A stretch of 64,000 nt of DNA from DATBVX01 sp963724625. Its GTDB lineage: Bacteria > Pseudomonadota > Gammaproteobacteria > Steroidobacterales > Steroidobacteraceae. The DNA is taken from positions 186,001-250,000 of the forward strand of contig CAVRVO010000017.1 in the NCBI GenBank assembly GCA_963724625.1. Reading direction: 5' to 3'. Under the pieces are notes generated by a model. The model saw only the letters and a list, made by a program, of their open reading frames with translations, was not told the origin of the DNA and ran no database searches. The translations under genes were made by a program, and so were the position numbers. Shown here in pieces: positions 36,026-45,151 of the stretch. How positions within the stretch are numbered: position 1 is the first letter of the stretch; each line of letters opens with the position of its first letter.

Positions 36026-37243
36026 TCAGGCCTTCTTCGACGCGCGGAATGCTCCCGTCCGCAGTTCCGAGTACTCCGTCTCCATCGTCACGATGCGGTT
36101 GCGTCCTTCGCGTTTGGCGGCGTAGAGCGCCTCGTCCGCGAGCTGGATCAGCCCCGCGTGGCTGCGGCTCTCGATGGGCCGCACACAAGCTGCGCCGATG
36201 CTGGCGGTGAGGACCGGTGCCACCGTTGAGCGTTCGTGCGCCATGGCAAGACCCTCGATCGCTGCACGTGCTCGCTCCGCAACTTCGGTAACGAACTCAT
36301 GATCCACACCGTAAAGCACCAGCGCGAACTCCTCGCCGCCGTAGCGCGCCGTGAAGTCGAGCGGGCGACGCGCAAAGTGGCTGAAAGCGACCGCCACCGC
36401 GCGCAAGGTCTCATCGCCCGCCTGGTGCCCGTAGCAATCGTTGAACGGCTTGAAGCAATCGATGTCGAGGAGCAGCAGTGCGAGCGTTTCGCCCTCGCGC
36501 ACTGCCTGGCTCCACAGCTCCTCAATGCGCTCATCGAACATGCGACGGTTGTAGATTCGAGTGAGCCCATCGCGCGCCGCCATGTCACCGAGCAGCCGCG
36601 CTTCGAGATAACCGACGCGGTTGGCGGTTTCCAGGTGATAGCAGACGACCGCACCCACCACATTGGTGAGCGCCAGCAGCATGATGCTGTAGGCGGCTTC
36701 CCTGGCCGGCATGTCCGAGACCAGCATCATGCCGATATATACCGCGAGCACGATGAGATTCGAGATCAACGCCGCGTAGAACAGCATGCCGACGAGGAAG
36801 TACATGTACATCGTCGTGATGACGAGCGTCGCAAATATGAGCTGGGTACCGCTTTGCAGCTCCGGAGCGATGATGACCACGACGCACATGCCGCAGATCG
36901 GCGCGCAGATCCGTACGATGCTCGGATACCAGCGTGAGTAGGCTTCGGCATAGGTCACGCCCAGAGTCACGCCGATCAGCGGCAGGATCACGGCGAAACG
37001 CAGCATGTCGGACACCGAGTGCGTCACCGTGCCGAGGAGCCAGCGATCGAGCAGCGCGAATACAGCGATCAGCACCATCGCCAGCAGCAGGTTACGGCGC
37101 AGCTGGCGCCGCAGTGCGAGCAGGTGAGCGGCGCGAAACTCTCGCTCGATCGCTGGTTCGAAACGCAGCCAGCGAAAGCCCTCGCGCAGCTGCAGTGCCA
37201 CGCCTGATTCGGCAAGTTCGCCCATTTTGATTTCAGGAGGCAT
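36026..37243 (-). CDS. Membrane diguanylate cyclase (GGDEF)
   Basis: A 405-residue protein with about five or six N-terminal TM helices (50-215) and a C-terminal GGDEF domain. The A-site is intact (RYGGEEFALVL near 301) and there is an RPLD I-site just upstream, so it is predicted to make c-di-GMP under feedback inhibition. It starts 11 bases after the end of the paralogue at 37255-38493; both share the N-terminal FEP-x-IEREFRAAH-like segment, suggesting duplication and joint transcription. Confidence 0.93.
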   Translation of the reverse strand: MPPEIKMGELAESGVALQLREGFRWLRFEPAIEREFRAAHLLALRRQLRRNLLLAMVLIAVFALLDRWLLGTVTHSVSDMLRFAVILPLIGVTLGVTYAEAYSRWYPSIVRICAPICGMCVVVIIAPELQSGTQLIFATLVITTMYMYFLVGMLFYAALISNLIVLAVYIGMMLVSDMPAREAAYSIMLLALTNVVGAVVCYHLETANRVGYLEARLLGDMAARDGLTRIYNRRMFDERIEELWSQAVREGETLALLLLDIDCFKPFNDCYGHQAGDETLRAVAVAFSHFARRPLDFTARYGGEEFALVLYGVDHEFVTEVAERARAAIEGLAMAHERSTVAPVLTASIGAACVRPIESRSHAGLIQLADEALYAAKREGRNRIVTMETEYSELRTGAFRASKKA

Positions 37244-37254
37244 TGCAGTACCGG

Positions 37255-38493
37255 TCAGCGGGCGCGGGCGACCGCGAGCGCAACTTCGGCGCGAAACATC
37301 CCGGTCTGCACCAGCGATGATTCCGATTCGCGGGCCTCGGCACGATCGCCGCCCTTCTCGTGCGCTTCGCGTAGCGCCGCCTGCGCCAGCTCGATGAAGG
37401 CATCCCGGCTGTCAGACACACGCGGCACCGTCAGCGCTACCCCCACACTGACCGTCACGTGCCGGCCGTTCGGCGAGTCTGGGTGGGGGATGCCGAGAGC
37501 GGCGATCGCGGCGCGCACATGCTGCGGAATATCCTCCGCATACAGACGATCCGGATTGGCGAGCACGATGGCAAACTGGATACCCGAGTAGCGCGCGCAG
37601 AAATCGAGCGGCCGACGGGCGCACCCGGAGATGGCGGCGGCAATCTGCCTGATGCAGTCATCGCCGGCCTTGAGACCGAAGCGATCGTTGTAGCTGCGGA
37701 AGTTGTCGGCATCCACCAGCATCAGGACGACCAAGGATTTGTCGACGATCGCCTGCTGCCAGACGCGCTCGAGATAGCGGTCGAAGACCCGCCGGTTGAA
37801 AACACCGGTGAGACCGTCGCGCTCACCGAGATGCGCGATGACGACCGCTTCCAGGTAAGCCGCCCGGACGGCGTGCTCGAGCGCGTAGGCAGCCGCGCAG
37901 CCGATGCCTACCACGGTGATTTGAGTGAGTGCATAGGGAATCACCTGCGCCGCTCCCCAGCCCGCGAACATCACCGTGCCGATGGCGAGCAGAGCCAGCG
38001 CTCCGCAAACGTCGAGGGCCGGCCAGAAACGTAGCCCCATAGTGGTGCAGCCGATGAGCAGCGCCGCGCTGACGCCCGAAAATGCGAGCGGCGCCGCGGC
38101 GCGCGCCAGGAAGCCGTCCAGGACGATTGCGGCGAGCGTAAAGCCGGCGAAAACCAGTGTGTTCACGCGCACCAGCGCTTCGTGGCGCCCGAGAACGTAT
38201 GTCATCCCGAAGCCAAGCGCCGCGAGCGGCAGCATGACGACCAGGCGCGTGACATGCGAAAGCGGCACGAAGGCCTCGGGTAGCTGCCAGTGATCCAGGA
38301 TCCACAGCGCCAGCGACATCAGGCCCAACGCGGCAAATCCGGCTTTCATCCAAGGCAGGACTTTCTGGCGATGGGTGCGGCGAAACTCGCCCTCGAGCGG
38401 TTCACCGAACTCGAGTTTCGGGAAACCCGTGTCCAGCTGGCGCGCTGCGGCGGTGTCCTGGGCGTCGCTCGGGACGAGAGTGAAACGCATCAT
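37255..38493 (-). CDS. Membrane GGDEF protein with degenerate active site
   Basis: A 412-residue paralogue of the neighbour downstream: N-terminal charged segment, about six TM helices (45-220) and a GGDEF domain whose signature reads RYSGIQFAIVL near 304 instead of GGDEF. The RPLD I-site before it is kept. Loss of the A-site predicts no cyclase activity, while the kept I-site suggests a c-di-GMP-binding role, possibly controlling the partner cyclase by dimerisation. It is first in the two-gene unit. An upstream ATG at 38493 fits. Confidence 0.92.
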   Translation of the reverse strand: MMRFTLVPSDAQDTAAARQLDTGFPKLEFGEPLEGEFRRTHRQKVLPWMKAGFAALGLMSLALWILDHWQLPEAFVPLSHVTRLVVMLPLAALGFGMTYVLGRHEALVRVNTLVFAGFTLAAIVLDGFLARAAAPLAFSGVSAALLIGCTTMGLRFWPALDVCGALALLAIGTVMFAGWGAAQVIPYALTQITVVGIGCAAAYALEHAVRAAYLEAVVIAHLGERDGLTGVFNRRVFDRYLERVWQQAIVDKSLVVLMLVDADNFRSYNDRFGLKAGDDCIRQIAAAISGCARRPLDFCARYSGIQFAIVLANPDRLYAEDIPQHVRAAIAALGIPHPDSPNGRHVTVSVGVALTVPRVSDSRDAFIELAQAALREAHEKGGDRAEARESESSLVQTGMFRAEVALAVARAR

Positions 38494-38632
38494 CGCTCCG
38501 TGGACGGCGACGGAGGCTTACGGTAGCGGGTAGGAGTCTGTCTGGCTATTGGGCCAAAGCCGCGGACGTCGGAAAGCGACCGACGCGCACAGAATCGGTC
38601 GACTTGGCTTGACTGGATGGACGACCCCCGCC

Positions 38633-38845
38633 TCAGGGCTCGGGTTCAGACAAATCCGCAAGATCCTTGGCATCGCGCGGCGCTTTTACGCGCGTGAGCC
38701 ATATCTGGTACGGGTCCCAACCTGCGGTCGCGTCAGTGCGCCGGGTGTCTTCTGCACCGAACGTTGCAGCGGCTTCGTCCTCGTTTGCCGCAACTTCGGA
38801 TTTGCCTGCGATTCTGACGAGACCGCCGCTCGTCGTGATTTTCAT
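38633..38845 (-). CDS. Small conserved-looking hypothetical protein
   Basis: A 70-residue soluble protein (MKITTSGGLVRIAGKSEVAA at the N-terminus, WDPYQIWLTRVKAPRD near the C-terminus). Composition is protein-like, with a hydrophilic middle and a conserved-looking WDPYQIWLTRVK block that I associate with short proteobacterial hypotheticals. AAAGG lies 13 bases before ATG 38845 and a low-GC, promoter-like stretch lies upstream. Function is unknown. Confidence 0.5.
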   Translation of the reverse strand: MKITTSGGLVRIAGKSEVAANEDEAAATFGAEDTRRTDATAGWDPYQIWLTRVKAPRDAKDLADLSEPEP

Positions 38846-38925
38846 CGGAGGCGGCCTTTTATTGAATTTTTTACGCGGGGAATTTTATGCCGCTAATTGT
38901 GAAAATCCAGTTAATTGTTGGCGAC

Positions 38926-38943
38926 AGGGATATGAATATCCCT
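38926..38943. promoter_or_regulatory. 18-bp palindrome in an AT-rich spacer
   Basis: AGGGATAT-GA-ATATCCCT has perfect 8-bp arms. It sits in a stretch of about 115 bases (38860-38975) with roughly 40 percent G+C, far below its surroundings, between the small hypothetical gene and the end of the sensor kinase gene. It may be an operator for the small gene or a hairpin ending the kinase transcript; no T-run is present. Confidence 0.45.
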
Positions 38944-39018
38944 CGAATAGATGAGCTCCAGCAATATGTTAAGAGGCTGCTCGGCTGGCCCGCGGTTGTC
39001 CACGATTTGTCCAGAGGC

Positions 39019-40338
39019 TTAGCCGGCGGCCCGGGAGCGGGGCAGCCAGAGCGCCACCTGCAGGCCCCCTCCCTCGCGATTCGCCAGCGTAATCCGTCCT
39101 CCATGCGCCTCGAGGACTTCGCGGCTGAGCGTCAACCCGAGACCGGTGCCTGCCGGTTTGGTGGAATAGAACGGCAGCAGCGCATTACGTAATACCTCCT
39201 CTGACATTCCTGATCCCCGGTCCAGGACATTGAGCTGCCACACGTTGGTCCCCGCATCGATCGAGATACGCACCTCGTCCGGAGCTGAGCCGGACTCGTG
39301 CGCGTTCTTGAGTAGATTGATCAGCACTTGCTGGAGCTGGGCCGGATCGAACTCCGCCGGCTCACGCGGCACCAGCCCGTCGATTTGGAATGGAACCGCC
39401 GCGGCGAGCAGCTCGAGAAAATTGCCCCAGCCCACCGCGGAGACGCGAGGCTGCGGGAGCTTCGCGAAGCGCGCGTAACCGTCGATGAAGGTCTTCAGGT
39501 GCGCCGCGCGCTCCGCGATAGTGGCGAACACACGGTCCAGCTTGTCCGCCTGAGGTGCACGCGCGAGCTGTTGCCCCGAGTGGGCCAGTGAGGAGATGGG
39601 CGCGAGCGAGTTGTTGAGCTCATGGGCGATGACGCGGATCACTTTTTTCCAGGTCGCCACCTCCTGGGCATTCAATTCACGCGTGAGCTGCTTCAGCAGG
39701 TAGAGCTGATGCGGCCTGGCATTGAGCAGAAACCCACGTCGCGACAGGTGAAAAATCTCCGGCTCATCACCAATTTGAACGGTAAACAGGGTGTCGCGCT
39801 CGACGGCGAAGGCTTCGCGCAACGCTGGCGGCGCATCCTTGAGCAGCGTAACCAGCTCGTGCCCTTCGAGCTTGCGGCCGGCGTGAAAGAGCTGCCGGGC
39901 GGCCAGATTGCTGTAAAGGACGCGCCCCGCCTCGCTGGTCAGGACCAGCGCGAGAGGTGTGCTCTGGATGACGGTATCGAGGAGCAGCTCGCGCTGAAAC
40001 AGATCCTGGCGCTCCTCGCGCAGGATACCGCCGAGGCTGTTGTACGCGTTGACCAGCTCGCCCAGCTCGTCACGGCGTCGGGCGGCGATGCTGACACTGA
40101 AATCGTTGTCCCTGAGGCTCGAGATTCCATCGGTCAGCGCGCGCAGCGTGCGGCGCAGAGGTCGGGCAAAGCGCCGCGACACGACTGCGATCACCGGCAC
40201 CGCGACACCCAATGTGAAGATCAGGCTCAGCCAGACGGAGCTGAAGGCGTGCTCGAGCGCCAGGGCAATCGCGACTGTCAGGACTGCGCCGGTGGCGGTC
40301 AGCAGCGCGATCTTGCCCTCGAGCGAAAAGCGCGCCAT
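39019..40338 (-). CDS. NtrY-type sensor histidine kinase of the ABC export operon
   Basis: A 439-residue kinase with two N-terminal TM helices (about 8-50), a HAMP-like linker, a PAS-like region (about 110-200), a HisKA domain with His near 238 (VIAHELNNSLAPISSLAHS) and an HATPase domain (LLKNAHESG, DRGSGM, GTGLGLTLSREV). This is the NtrY/PilS-like type that pairs with NtrC-family regulators. It starts 9 bases after the regulator gene stop and is the last gene of a seven-gene minus-strand operon running from 46740. Confidence 0.93.
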   Translation of the reverse strand: MARFSLEGKIALLTATGAVLTVAIALALEHAFSSVWLSLIFTLGVAVPVIAVVSRRFARPLRRTLRALTDGISSLRDNDFSVSIAARRRDELGELVNAYNSLGGILREERQDLFQRELLLDTVIQSTPLALVLTSEAGRVLYSNLAARQLFHAGRKLEGHELVTLLKDAPPALREAFAVERDTLFTVQIGDEPEIFHLSRRGFLLNARPHQLYLLKQLTRELNAQEVATWKKVIRVIAHELNNSLAPISSLAHSGQQLARAPQADKLDRVFATIAERAAHLKTFIDGYARFAKLPQPRVSAVGWGNFLELLAAAVPFQIDGLVPREPAEFDPAQLQQVLINLLKNAHESGSAPDEVRISIDAGTNVWQLNVLDRGSGMSEEVLRNALLPFYSTKPAGTGLGLTLSREVLEAHGGRITLANREGGGLQVALWLPRSRAAG

Positions 40339-40347
40339 GCGAGGAGT

Positions 40348-41679
40348 TTAGCGGATGCCGAGCTTCTCCATCCGACGATAGAGCGCCTGCCGGCTCAAGC
40401 CGAGGTCACGCGCCGCCTGCGCCACGACACCGCTCGAACGCTGCAGGGCCTGCTCGATGTCCTGCCGGTCAGGCTCACGCTCGACCGGGCCCGCTTCGAC
40501 ATCATGTTCGGGAAGCGCGAGCGTCGCGGCACGGATCACGCGATCCGAAGTGAGCAGGCAGGCACGTCGAATCACGTTGGCCAGCTCGCGGATGTTTCCC
40601 GGCCATGAATAGTTGCGCAGCGCCTTCACCGCCGATTCGTCCAGGATGAAGCCCGGCTCGAGGAAGTGACGCGCGAGCGGCACCACGTCATCGAGCCGCG
40701 CAGCAAGCGATGGCACCTTCAGCTCGATGACGTTGAGCCGGTAAAACAGATCCTCGCGAAAGCGGCCTTCGCGGATCGCGGCGCGCAGATCCGCATTGGT
40801 TGCGCTCAGCACGCGAACTCGCACGCGGCGCGTGACGCTCGACCCGAGGCGTTCGAATTCGCCGGTTTGCAGTACACGCAGGAGCTTCGCCTGGCCAGCG
40901 AGGGAGAGGTTGCCGATCTCATCCAGAAACAAAGTGCCGCCATCAGCGGCCTCGAAGCGTCCCTGGCGCGTCTTCGCCGCTCCGGTATAAGCCCCCGCTT
41001 CCGCACCAAACAGCTCACTTTCCATCAGCTCGCCCGGCAGGGCACCGACATTCACTTTGATGAATGGACCGTCGGCGCAGGCGGAGTTCGTTTGGATGAT
41101 ATCCGCCAGCACCTCTTTGCCAGCGCCATTGGGCCCCGTGATGAGCACCGGTACCTCTGCCGGCGCCACCTGGGTCGCCGTCACGAGCAGCTCATGCATT
41201 GCATCGCTGTCGTAAACCACTCCGCGCAGATCGAAGCGCTCCTTCAGCGCCTCACGAACCTTACGGCGGCTGCCCGCCAGCGCCTGCTTTTCGAGGATCG
41301 CCGAGCGCAGTTGCAGGAGATTGCGCACTGTGGTGAGCAGGCGTGTGTCGTCCCAGGGCTTGGACAGGTAGTCCGCGGCACCGGCCTTGACGAGGTCGAC
41401 GGCAGTCTCCAGGTGCGTCCACGCCGTGAGCAGAATGATCGGCAAATCGGGTTGCACCTTGCGGATGCGGTGAAAGAGCACAACGCCCTCTTCCCCCGAG
41501 GTCGCCTCGCGGCGGAAGTTCATGTCCTGGATCACCAGGTCGATGTCAGATTTCGCCAGAAGGTGCAGGCCCTCGTCGGGCCCCGAAGCTTCCACGACGC
41601 CGAGCCCCTGCAGCGACAGCAGGACTTCGAGTGCCGTGCGAACTGCCGGGTTGTCGTCGATCAGCAGGACGGTGGGCAT
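40348..41679 (-). CDS. NtrC-family sigma-54-dependent response regulator of the ABC export operon
   Basis: 443 residues: receiver (1-120; LLIDDNP, phospho-acceptor in VIQDMNF), AAA+ domain (Walker A GPNGAGKE near 181, Walker B TLFLDEIGN) and a Fis-type DNA-binding end (AARDLGLSRQALYRRMEKLGIR). The sigma-54 contact loop reads GAYTGA rather than GAFTGA near 228, a conservative change. ATG 41679 opens directly on the receiver fold. The operon it belongs to has a sigma-54 promoter and repeated GCGGACA elements at its head, so autoregulation is predicted. Confidence 0.94.
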   Translation of the reverse strand: MPTVLLIDDNPAVRTALEVLLSLQGLGVVEASGPDEGLHLLAKSDIDLVIQDMNFRREATSGEEGVVLFHRIRKVQPDLPIILLTAWTHLETAVDLVKAGAADYLSKPWDDTRLLTTVRNLLQLRSAILEKQALAGSRRKVREALKERFDLRGVVYDSDAMHELLVTATQVAPAEVPVLITGPNGAGKEVLADIIQTNSACADGPFIKVNVGALPGELMESELFGAEAGAYTGAAKTRQGRFEAADGGTLFLDEIGNLSLAGQAKLLRVLQTGEFERLGSSVTRRVRVRVLSATNADLRAAIREGRFREDLFYRLNVIELKVPSLAARLDDVVPLARHFLEPGFILDESAVKALRNYSWPGNIRELANVIRRACLLTSDRVIRAATLALPEHDVEAGPVEREPDRQDIEQALQRSSGVVAQAARDLGLSRQALYRRMEKLGIR

Positions 41680-41827
41680 ACGCGATGGGCGTGCGCAGCG
41701 GGCTCCGGGCTGGGGATCAGCAGAGCTGCGCTTGGCTGAGCAGTCACAACGAGGCGGTGGCACGATCCCCTGGCGAAGGTCATCCGTACCCCCTTTGGAT
41801 GCGACCCAGGGCCGCGAGGTTGGAATC

Positions 41828-43036
41828 TTACACGGTGCGTGTCGCCACTGCGGGTGGTACCGAAGCAGCACGGCGTGCCGGCACCAATACCGCCAGCTGC
41901 CCCAGGATCCACATGGCCGGGACCGCGATCATCAGGTAACTCAGCTTGAGTTTCGGCAGCGAGTAGGCCGTGCTCAACCAGTAACTGCATGCGTACGCGA
42001 GGACACAGCCGACGGCGAGGCCCGCGGTCGTGAGGATCCAATTCTCGACCATGAAGTAGCGCAGGATGTCGACCTTGCGCGCGCCCACCGCGCGGCGCGT
42101 GCCGATCTGCTTGACGCGCGCGTTCACGGTGAAGCTGGCGAGGCCCACGATGCCGAGCGTCGTCATGGTCACAAGGAGAACGATCGCTACGCTGAGAAGT
42201 GCCGCCATGCGCGTGTCGGCCTTGTAGCTGCGCTCGATGTAGTAGTCATGCGGATGCACCCAGCTGATGACGCGTGTGGGGTTGGAATCGGTGAGCTTCT
42301 TCTCGAGCTCGGCGATCAGCGCATCGCGGCGGCCTGGCTCGGCACGAACCGCATAACGGACGAAAGGCGGCGGCCCGACGATGGGGTGAAAGACGACCTG
42401 CGAGAGCTTGTCCCAGTCGACCCAGGCACCGAGCATCCTGTCGATGACCCCAACGATAGTGGCCGACTGCCCGAGTGAGTCGTACACCTGCTTGCCCACC
42501 ACATCTTCGGTATCGAACAGCGCCTTGGCCATATCACGCGTGACGATGATCTCGGGGACAAAGTCCGAAGTCGCCTGCGTCGCGTGCCATTGCATGATGT
42601 CCTTGCTGAACGTGCGTCCGGCGACGAGCTTGACGCCGAGCGTTTTCACGCCCTGCTCGTCGATCTCGTAGTAGTTGCCCGGGACGTCCGGCGAGGACTT
42701 GTCGGGAGAGATCTTGTAGCTGGTCGAACTCCCGCCGCCGCTCAGTGGGATGCCGCCAATCGTCGAGGCGGAAACCACTCCCGGCATCGCGCGGATCATT
42801 GCCAGGTCCTCTTCGATCGTCACCCGGTGGTTGTAATCGGGCCGATAGCCGTAGCTCTGCACAAAGATGAGATTGTCGGTGTCCATGCCGGAGGGACGAC
42901 CGATCTTCTCGAGGCGCTGATTAATAATGAAGAGCGCGTTCGTCACGACTGCCAGCGTGATTGCGATCTGCAGCGCGACGAGGATCGCGCCGGTGCGATT
43001 GCGCAGCATGGCACTGATGATGGGGCGAATTTCCAT
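41828..43036 (-). CDS. MacB/FtsX-like ABC transporter permease (second)
   Basis: A 402-residue permease with TM1 near the N-terminus (ILVALQIAITLAVVTNALFI), a large periplasmic domain (about 40-275) and three C-terminal TM helices with the FtsX core (VNARVKQIGTRRAVGARKVDILRYFMVE). Type VII ABC systems of this sort act as periplasmic pumps with TolC or a dedicated adaptor. It starts 21 bases downstream of the first permease. Confidence 0.92.
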   Translation of the reverse strand: MEIRPIISAMLRNRTGAILVALQIAITLAVVTNALFIINQRLEKIGRPSGMDTDNLIFVQSYGYRPDYNHRVTIEEDLAMIRAMPGVVSASTIGGIPLSGGGSSTSYKISPDKSSPDVPGNYYEIDEQGVKTLGVKLVAGRTFSKDIMQWHATQATSDFVPEIIVTRDMAKALFDTEDVVGKQVYDSLGQSATIVGVIDRMLGAWVDWDKLSQVVFHPIVGPPPFVRYAVRAEPGRRDALIAELEKKLTDSNPTRVISWVHPHDYYIERSYKADTRMAALLSVAIVLLVTMTTLGIVGLASFTVNARVKQIGTRRAVGARKVDILRYFMVENWILTTAGLAVGCVLAYACSYWLSTAYSLPKLKLSYLMIAVPAMWILGQLAVLVPARRAASVPPAVATRTV

Positions 43037-43057
43037 GTGAGGCTCCGTCGCTCTTGG

Positions 43058-44380
43058 TTACTGCGTCTTCAGGTACGGCGCGGGCTGCACACGGCAGATG
43101 CGCCAGGTCGGGTAGAGTCCCGCGAGAATTCCCGCCACCAGCGCGATACCGAGCGCCGCCAAGCCGACCGACCAATCGAGCCGCGTGACCGCTTCGTAGC
43201 TGTTGTAGAGCTGGCGCGTGGCCAACAGCAGAACGAAGCCCAGCAGGATGCCGAGGAGTCCGCCGGCGATGCCGATCAGGGAGACCTCGACCAGGTGCTG
43301 GCGAAAGATCATCTTGCGGCTCGCGCCGAGCGCGCGATGCAGGCTGACGACGCCGACCTTCCCCGAGAACTTCGCGAGCAGCAGGCCCACCGTGTTGAGG
43401 AGGCACACTGCGAGGAACATGAAGGAGATGCCGAGCAGTACGCTGTTGTCCTTCTCGACTACTTCGTTCAACTGCAGCCACTCGCTGACCGTGCTCAGCC
43501 GGGTCTTCAGCGGGCGCTGGAACCGGCCAAGCTTCTTCTGCTCACCCACATAGCCATCGAGCCAGGACTTGAAGGCGCTGACCTTGGCGGGCGAATCGAG
43601 CTCCACCCAGGATTGAACCCACACGCACTCGGAGTTGAGAAATTCCTGGAACGAGTTGACGGGTTCGGGCTTCCAGCAATTGGTGTTACCGGCGGAGACC
43701 ACTTCGAGCAACGCACCGCGGCTGTAGGGAATGAACACTTCCTCGGGCTCGTCGAGGGACCCATTGTTCAGGTCGTAGAACTTGGGCACCGGGCTCCAGT
43801 GATCCAGCACGCCGAGGATCTTGTATTCCTTGTCGTCGAGTTTGACGGTTTGCCCAACGCTGTTGGCGCCGCCAAAAAATTTCTGGTTCGCCTCCTCGCC
43901 CAGCACGATCACGGGCTCCGCGTTGCTTTCCGCCTCGGCGTCCCAGCCCGAGCCGTAGCGGAAGGGCACGCTGAACATGGCGAAGAAATCGGGGGTTGTG
44001 AGACGCGCCAGCACGTTGTAGGGCTTGGTCTCGCTCTTCTCATCGGAGCTGCCAAGCACGAACGCGCCCTTGCGCATGATCACCTTGCGATCCGGGATCT
44101 CGGACTCGAACACCGCCTGCGCATCCCGGTAAGTGAGCTCGAAGGGCGCGAGCTCAGGACGCTTCTTGTCCATCGGCTCGTTCGGATCCCAGCCGTCCAT
44201 CTGGACCGCGTACGTGATGTTGTTGCGCGAGGCGAGTGGGTTACCCGAGACCAGGCTGTAGACGTTGAGTGTCGTAAGACACACACCGATGCCGAGCCCA
44301 ATGGCGCCAATCATCAGCGCCGTGAGCACCGGATTGCGGCGCAGGCTTTTCAGGCCGAGCCGCAGGTGATAGGCGAACAT
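43058..44380 (-). CDS. MacB/FtsX-like ABC transporter permease (first)
   Basis: A 440-residue permease with TM1 (PVLTALMIGAIGLGIGVCL), a large periplasmic domain (about 45-305) and three C-terminal TM helices (FSGKVGVVSLHRALGASRKMIFRQHLVEVS precedes the last pair). It pairs with the second permease to form a heterodimer, as in split MacB-like exporters. It starts 17 bases after the ATPase gene. Confidence 0.92.
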   Translation of the reverse strand: MFAYHLRLGLKSLRRNPVLTALMIGAIGLGIGVCLTTLNVYSLVSGNPLASRNNITYAVQMDGWDPNEPMDKKRPELAPFELTYRDAQAVFESEIPDRKVIMRKGAFVLGSSDEKSETKPYNVLARLTTPDFFAMFSVPFRYGSGWDAEAESNAEPVIVLGEEANQKFFGGANSVGQTVKLDDKEYKILGVLDHWSPVPKFYDLNNGSLDEPEEVFIPYSRGALLEVVSAGNTNCWKPEPVNSFQEFLNSECVWVQSWVELDSPAKVSAFKSWLDGYVGEQKKLGRFQRPLKTRLSTVSEWLQLNEVVEKDNSVLLGISFMFLAVCLLNTVGLLLAKFSGKVGVVSLHRALGASRKMIFRQHLVEVSLIGIAGGLLGILLGFVLLLATRQLYNSYEAVTRLDWSVGLAALGIALVAGILAGLYPTWRICRVQPAPYLKTQ

Positions 44381-44397
44381 TCCCGTTTCTCCCCTTC

Positions 44398-45120
44398 TCA
44401 GGCGAGCGCAGCGCGCTCTTGCGTCCCGGTGACGATCGGCCGTCCTTCGTACGGCTGAAAGTCAGTGACCTTGCCGTCCATGACGTGCACGTTGCGATGG
44501 GCGCGACGCGCGAGCTCCGCATCGTGGGTGACCATGATCACCGTCGTTCCACCCCGGTTGATCTCTTCGATCAGGTCGAGCACCTGGCGCGCCATCAGCG
44601 AATCGAGGTTGCCCGTCGGCTCATCCGCCAGCAGAAAGCGAGGCTCACCGGCGAGCGCCCGGGCAATCGCCACGCGCTGCTGCTGGCCTCCCGAAAGTTG
44701 CGCCGGCAGGTGCTTCATGCGCGAAGCGAGGCCCACGAGTTCCAGCGCCTGGGTGATGCGCCGGCGGCGCTCCTCGGCATTGAGGCCCCGGTAGCGCAAC
44801 GGCACGTCGACGTTGTCGAACAGGTCCAGATCCGGGATCAGGTTGAAACTCTGGAAGATGAAGCCGATCTTCTGGTTGCGGATCCGCGAGCGCGCGTCAT
44901 CGTTGAGGTCGTTGACGCTCTGCCCGTCAAGACGATACGTCCCGCTGTCGAAGGTCTCGAGGAGCCCGGCGATATTGAGGAACGTGGTCTTGCCGGAACC
45001 CGAGGGCCCGGTGACCGCAACAAATTCGCCCTCGTCCACCCTGAGACTGAAATCGCGCAACGCGTGCGTCTCGATGAGGTCAGTGCGGTAGACCTTGGTG
45101 ATGTGCTGCATTTCGAGCAT
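44398..45120 (-). CDS. ABC transporter ATP-binding protein (MacB/LolD family)
   Basis: A 240-residue ATPase with Walker A (TGPSGSGKTTFLN), Q-loop, signature (LSGGQQQRVAIARAL), Walker B (RFLLADEPTGNLDS) and switch His (MVTHDAELA), the pattern of the MacB/LolD group. It powers the two permeases encoded directly downstream. It starts 31 bases after the adaptor gene. Confidence 0.96.
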   Translation of the reverse strand: MLEMQHITKVYRTDLIETHALRDFSLRVDEGEFVAVTGPSGSGKTTFLNIAGLLETFDSGTYRLDGQSVNDLNDDARSRIRNQKIGFIFQSFNLIPDLDLFDNVDVPLRYRGLNAEERRRRITQALELVGLASRMKHLPAQLSGGQQQRVAIARALAGEPRFLLADEPTGNLDSLMARQVLDLIEEINRGGTTVIMVTHDAELARRAHRNVHVMDGKVTDFQPYEGRPIVTGTQERAALA

Positions 45121-45151
45121 GGAATGATCCCTCTGCTGAGTCTGAGAATGT

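Noticed and set aside
38887..39192. 101-codon frame on the plus strand overlapping the NtrY-type kinase end
   Set aside because: A GGGGA site precedes the ATG, but most of the frame is antisense to the kinase gene and no domain is visible.
42584..44458. 624-codon open frame antisense to the permease genes
   Set aside because: Spans two real genes on the other strand and has no protein-like features.
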